Positions 63,118-64,000 of a stretch of 64,000 bases of DNA are shown one piece after another. Location: assembly GCF_013393345.1 (NCBI RefSeq), contig NZ_QJRF01000053.1, forward strand, positions 1-64,000. The letters are read 5' to 3'. Position numbers and translations under genes: made by a program. Within the stretch, counting starts at the first letter, position 1. The number at the start of each line of letters is the position of its first letter. The DNA is from Pseudomonas taiwanensis. Lineage in GTDB: Bacteria; Pseudomonadota; Gammaproteobacteria; Pseudomonadales; Pseudomonadaceae. The notes below the pieces were generated by a model that was not told the origin of the DNA, searched no databases, and saw only the letters and a program-made list of their open reading frames with translations.

Positions 63118-64000
63118 CTAACCTTGTTCGCCGCTGCTTGATTGGCGCTCTGGGGCGCGTTGGGCAAGGCTTTCCAGCAATTCCTGGTAACGATTCTCGC
63201 TCTGCCGAAGAGCGTCCCGCGCTGACTTCAGGGCGCTGAAATCGATGTCGACGCAGTAGAGCTCCAACTGGTTGTGCAGGTTGCGCAGCACCAGATGGCT
63301 GGAGAACACCGTCACCGGGCTGCCATCGCTGCGTTGCAGGGTCAGTTCACTGGCGGGGACGGCGGGGCCGCCGATCAGCCAGTTGTTGATGTCGGCCACC
63401 ACCTGCTCGCGCATGGCAGGCGGAATGATGAGCTCCTCCAGATGACGCCCCATGGCTTGCTCCAGCGTGTAGCCGTAGAGCTGCTCACTGGCGTGGTTCC
63501 AGTAGATCACCCGGCGCTGACGGTCGTAGCCCTGCACCGCGATACGGGGTGTCTGCTCGAACAACTGGCGGAAGCGCCGTTCGCTGGCGCGCAAGGCCTC
63601 CTCGTCGCGCTTCTGGGTGCTGATGTCCTGCAGCGTGCCGAATGAGCGGCCATCGGGCTGGACCTCGCCGCGCAGGGCCAGCCACACCGTCTGCCGGTCG
63701 CTGGGGAGGTTCAGCCGTGCATTCACCGCAAGGGCCGCGCCTTGCTGGAACAGCGCTTCGAGGCTGCGTTGCACGTTGCCGCGGTCGGCTGGGTGGAAGC
63801 GGTTCAGCAGGTCTTCGAGGCTGTCTTCGCCGCCGCAGCCGAGAATGCGCTGGGCGCCCAGGCTCCAGGCGAAACGATGATCGAACTCCCAATTGCCCAG
63901 GGTCGCGTCACGCTGCGCCTGCTCCAGTTGCAGGCTGGTGCGCCTCAGTCCTTGGCGCAGGTGCTCGCGGCCCAGGCGGTGACGGCGTTCGAGGAAGAAG
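63118..64000 (-). CDS. PAS-domain sensor protein, C-terminal part (runs off the right edge)
   Basis: The frame is open to the window edge, so the start is outside. The visible 293 residues begin FFLERRHRLGRE. A first PAS/PAC unit follows (LGNWEFDHRF...TLQDISTQKRDEEAL). A complete second PAS/PAC unit follows (FRQLFEQTPRIAVQGYDRQRRVIYWNHASEQLYGYT...LELYCVDIDFSALK). A short coiled-coil tail ends QSSSGEQG. No kinase, GGDEF or EAL domain follows the last PAS. The output may lie upstream or be protein interaction. Confidence 0.8.
   Translation of the reverse strand, partial: FFLERRHRLGREHLRQGLRRTSLQLEQAQRDATLGNWEFDHRFAWSLGAQRILGCGGEDSLEDLLNRFHPADRGNVQRSLEALFQQGAALAVNARLNLPSDRQTVWLALRGEVQPDGRSFGTLQDISTQKRDEEALRASERRFRQLFEQTPRIAVQGYDRQRRVIYWNHASEQLYGYTLEQAMGRHLEELIIPPAMREQVVADINNWLIGGPAVPASELTLQRSDGSPVTVFSSHLVLRNLHNQLELYCVDIDFSALKSARDALRQSENRYQELLESLAQRAPERQSSSGEQG

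Overview
The window is chromosomal DNA from a high-GC gammaproteobacterium, almost certainly Pseudomonas or a close relative. This rests on gene families and gene order recalled from the genus (tad with pprA/pprB, fdn-selAB with tRNA-Sec, a cueR/RIO-kinase/thiolase neighbourhood), a TtgR-like operator, and intergenic REP palindromes. No database search was run.

Layout. 1-961 (-) is the N-terminal part of a VCBS-repeat adhesin that runs off the left edge. 1.4-6.6 kb holds pbpC, a methyl-accepting chemotaxis protein and a small DMT-type permease. 6.8-10.5 kb holds a glycine-rich repeat lipoprotein followed by a two-partner-secretion (TpsB) outer-membrane transporter. 10.5-25.6 kb is a complete Flp/Tad pilus locus: a stand-alone receiver protein and the Flp pilin on the minus strand, then rcpC-rcpA-tadZ-tadA-tadB-tadC-tadD-DUF3613-tadG on the plus strand, then pprB and the prepilin peptidase fppA (-), and a TadE-like pseudopilin with the histidine kinase pprA (+). 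Adhesin, Gly-rich lipoprotein/TpsB and Tad pili together make the first 25 kb look like a surface-attachment region.

25.8-35.1 kb is a formate dehydrogenase and selenocysteine module: fdnG with an in-frame UGA and a SECIS hairpin, fdnH, fdnI, fdhE, selA, selB and a 96-nt tRNA-Sec. Only selD is missing from the window. 35.1-36.4 kb is a lower-density stretch with two small exported proteins. 36.5-53 kb is housekeeping and accessory metabolism: YbaK-type deacylase, GNAT, two DUF4136 lipoproteins, CmoM-like methyltransferase, MazG-like hydrolase, MaoC hydratase, AraC regulator, large FabG-type reductase, FadI-like thiolase, SBF-type transporter with AraC regulator, DUF2218, SDR with LysR regulator, RIO kinase, FtnA-type ferritin and EamA exporter.

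52.6-56.2 kb is a copper module (cueR, copA, a small exported protein, copZ) with two CueR-type promoters. 56.4-61.5 kb is a TtgR-like repressor divergent from an RND adaptor/permease pair that lacks an outer-membrane gene. The window ends with a Bcr/CflA MFS exporter, a 62-codon gene and the C-terminal part of a PAS sensor running off the right edge.

Intergenic DNA is rich in at least four families of short palindromic repeats, including an array of six cores at 42.07-42.53 kb. No rRNA genes, CRISPR arrays, insertion sequences or prophage genes were seen.
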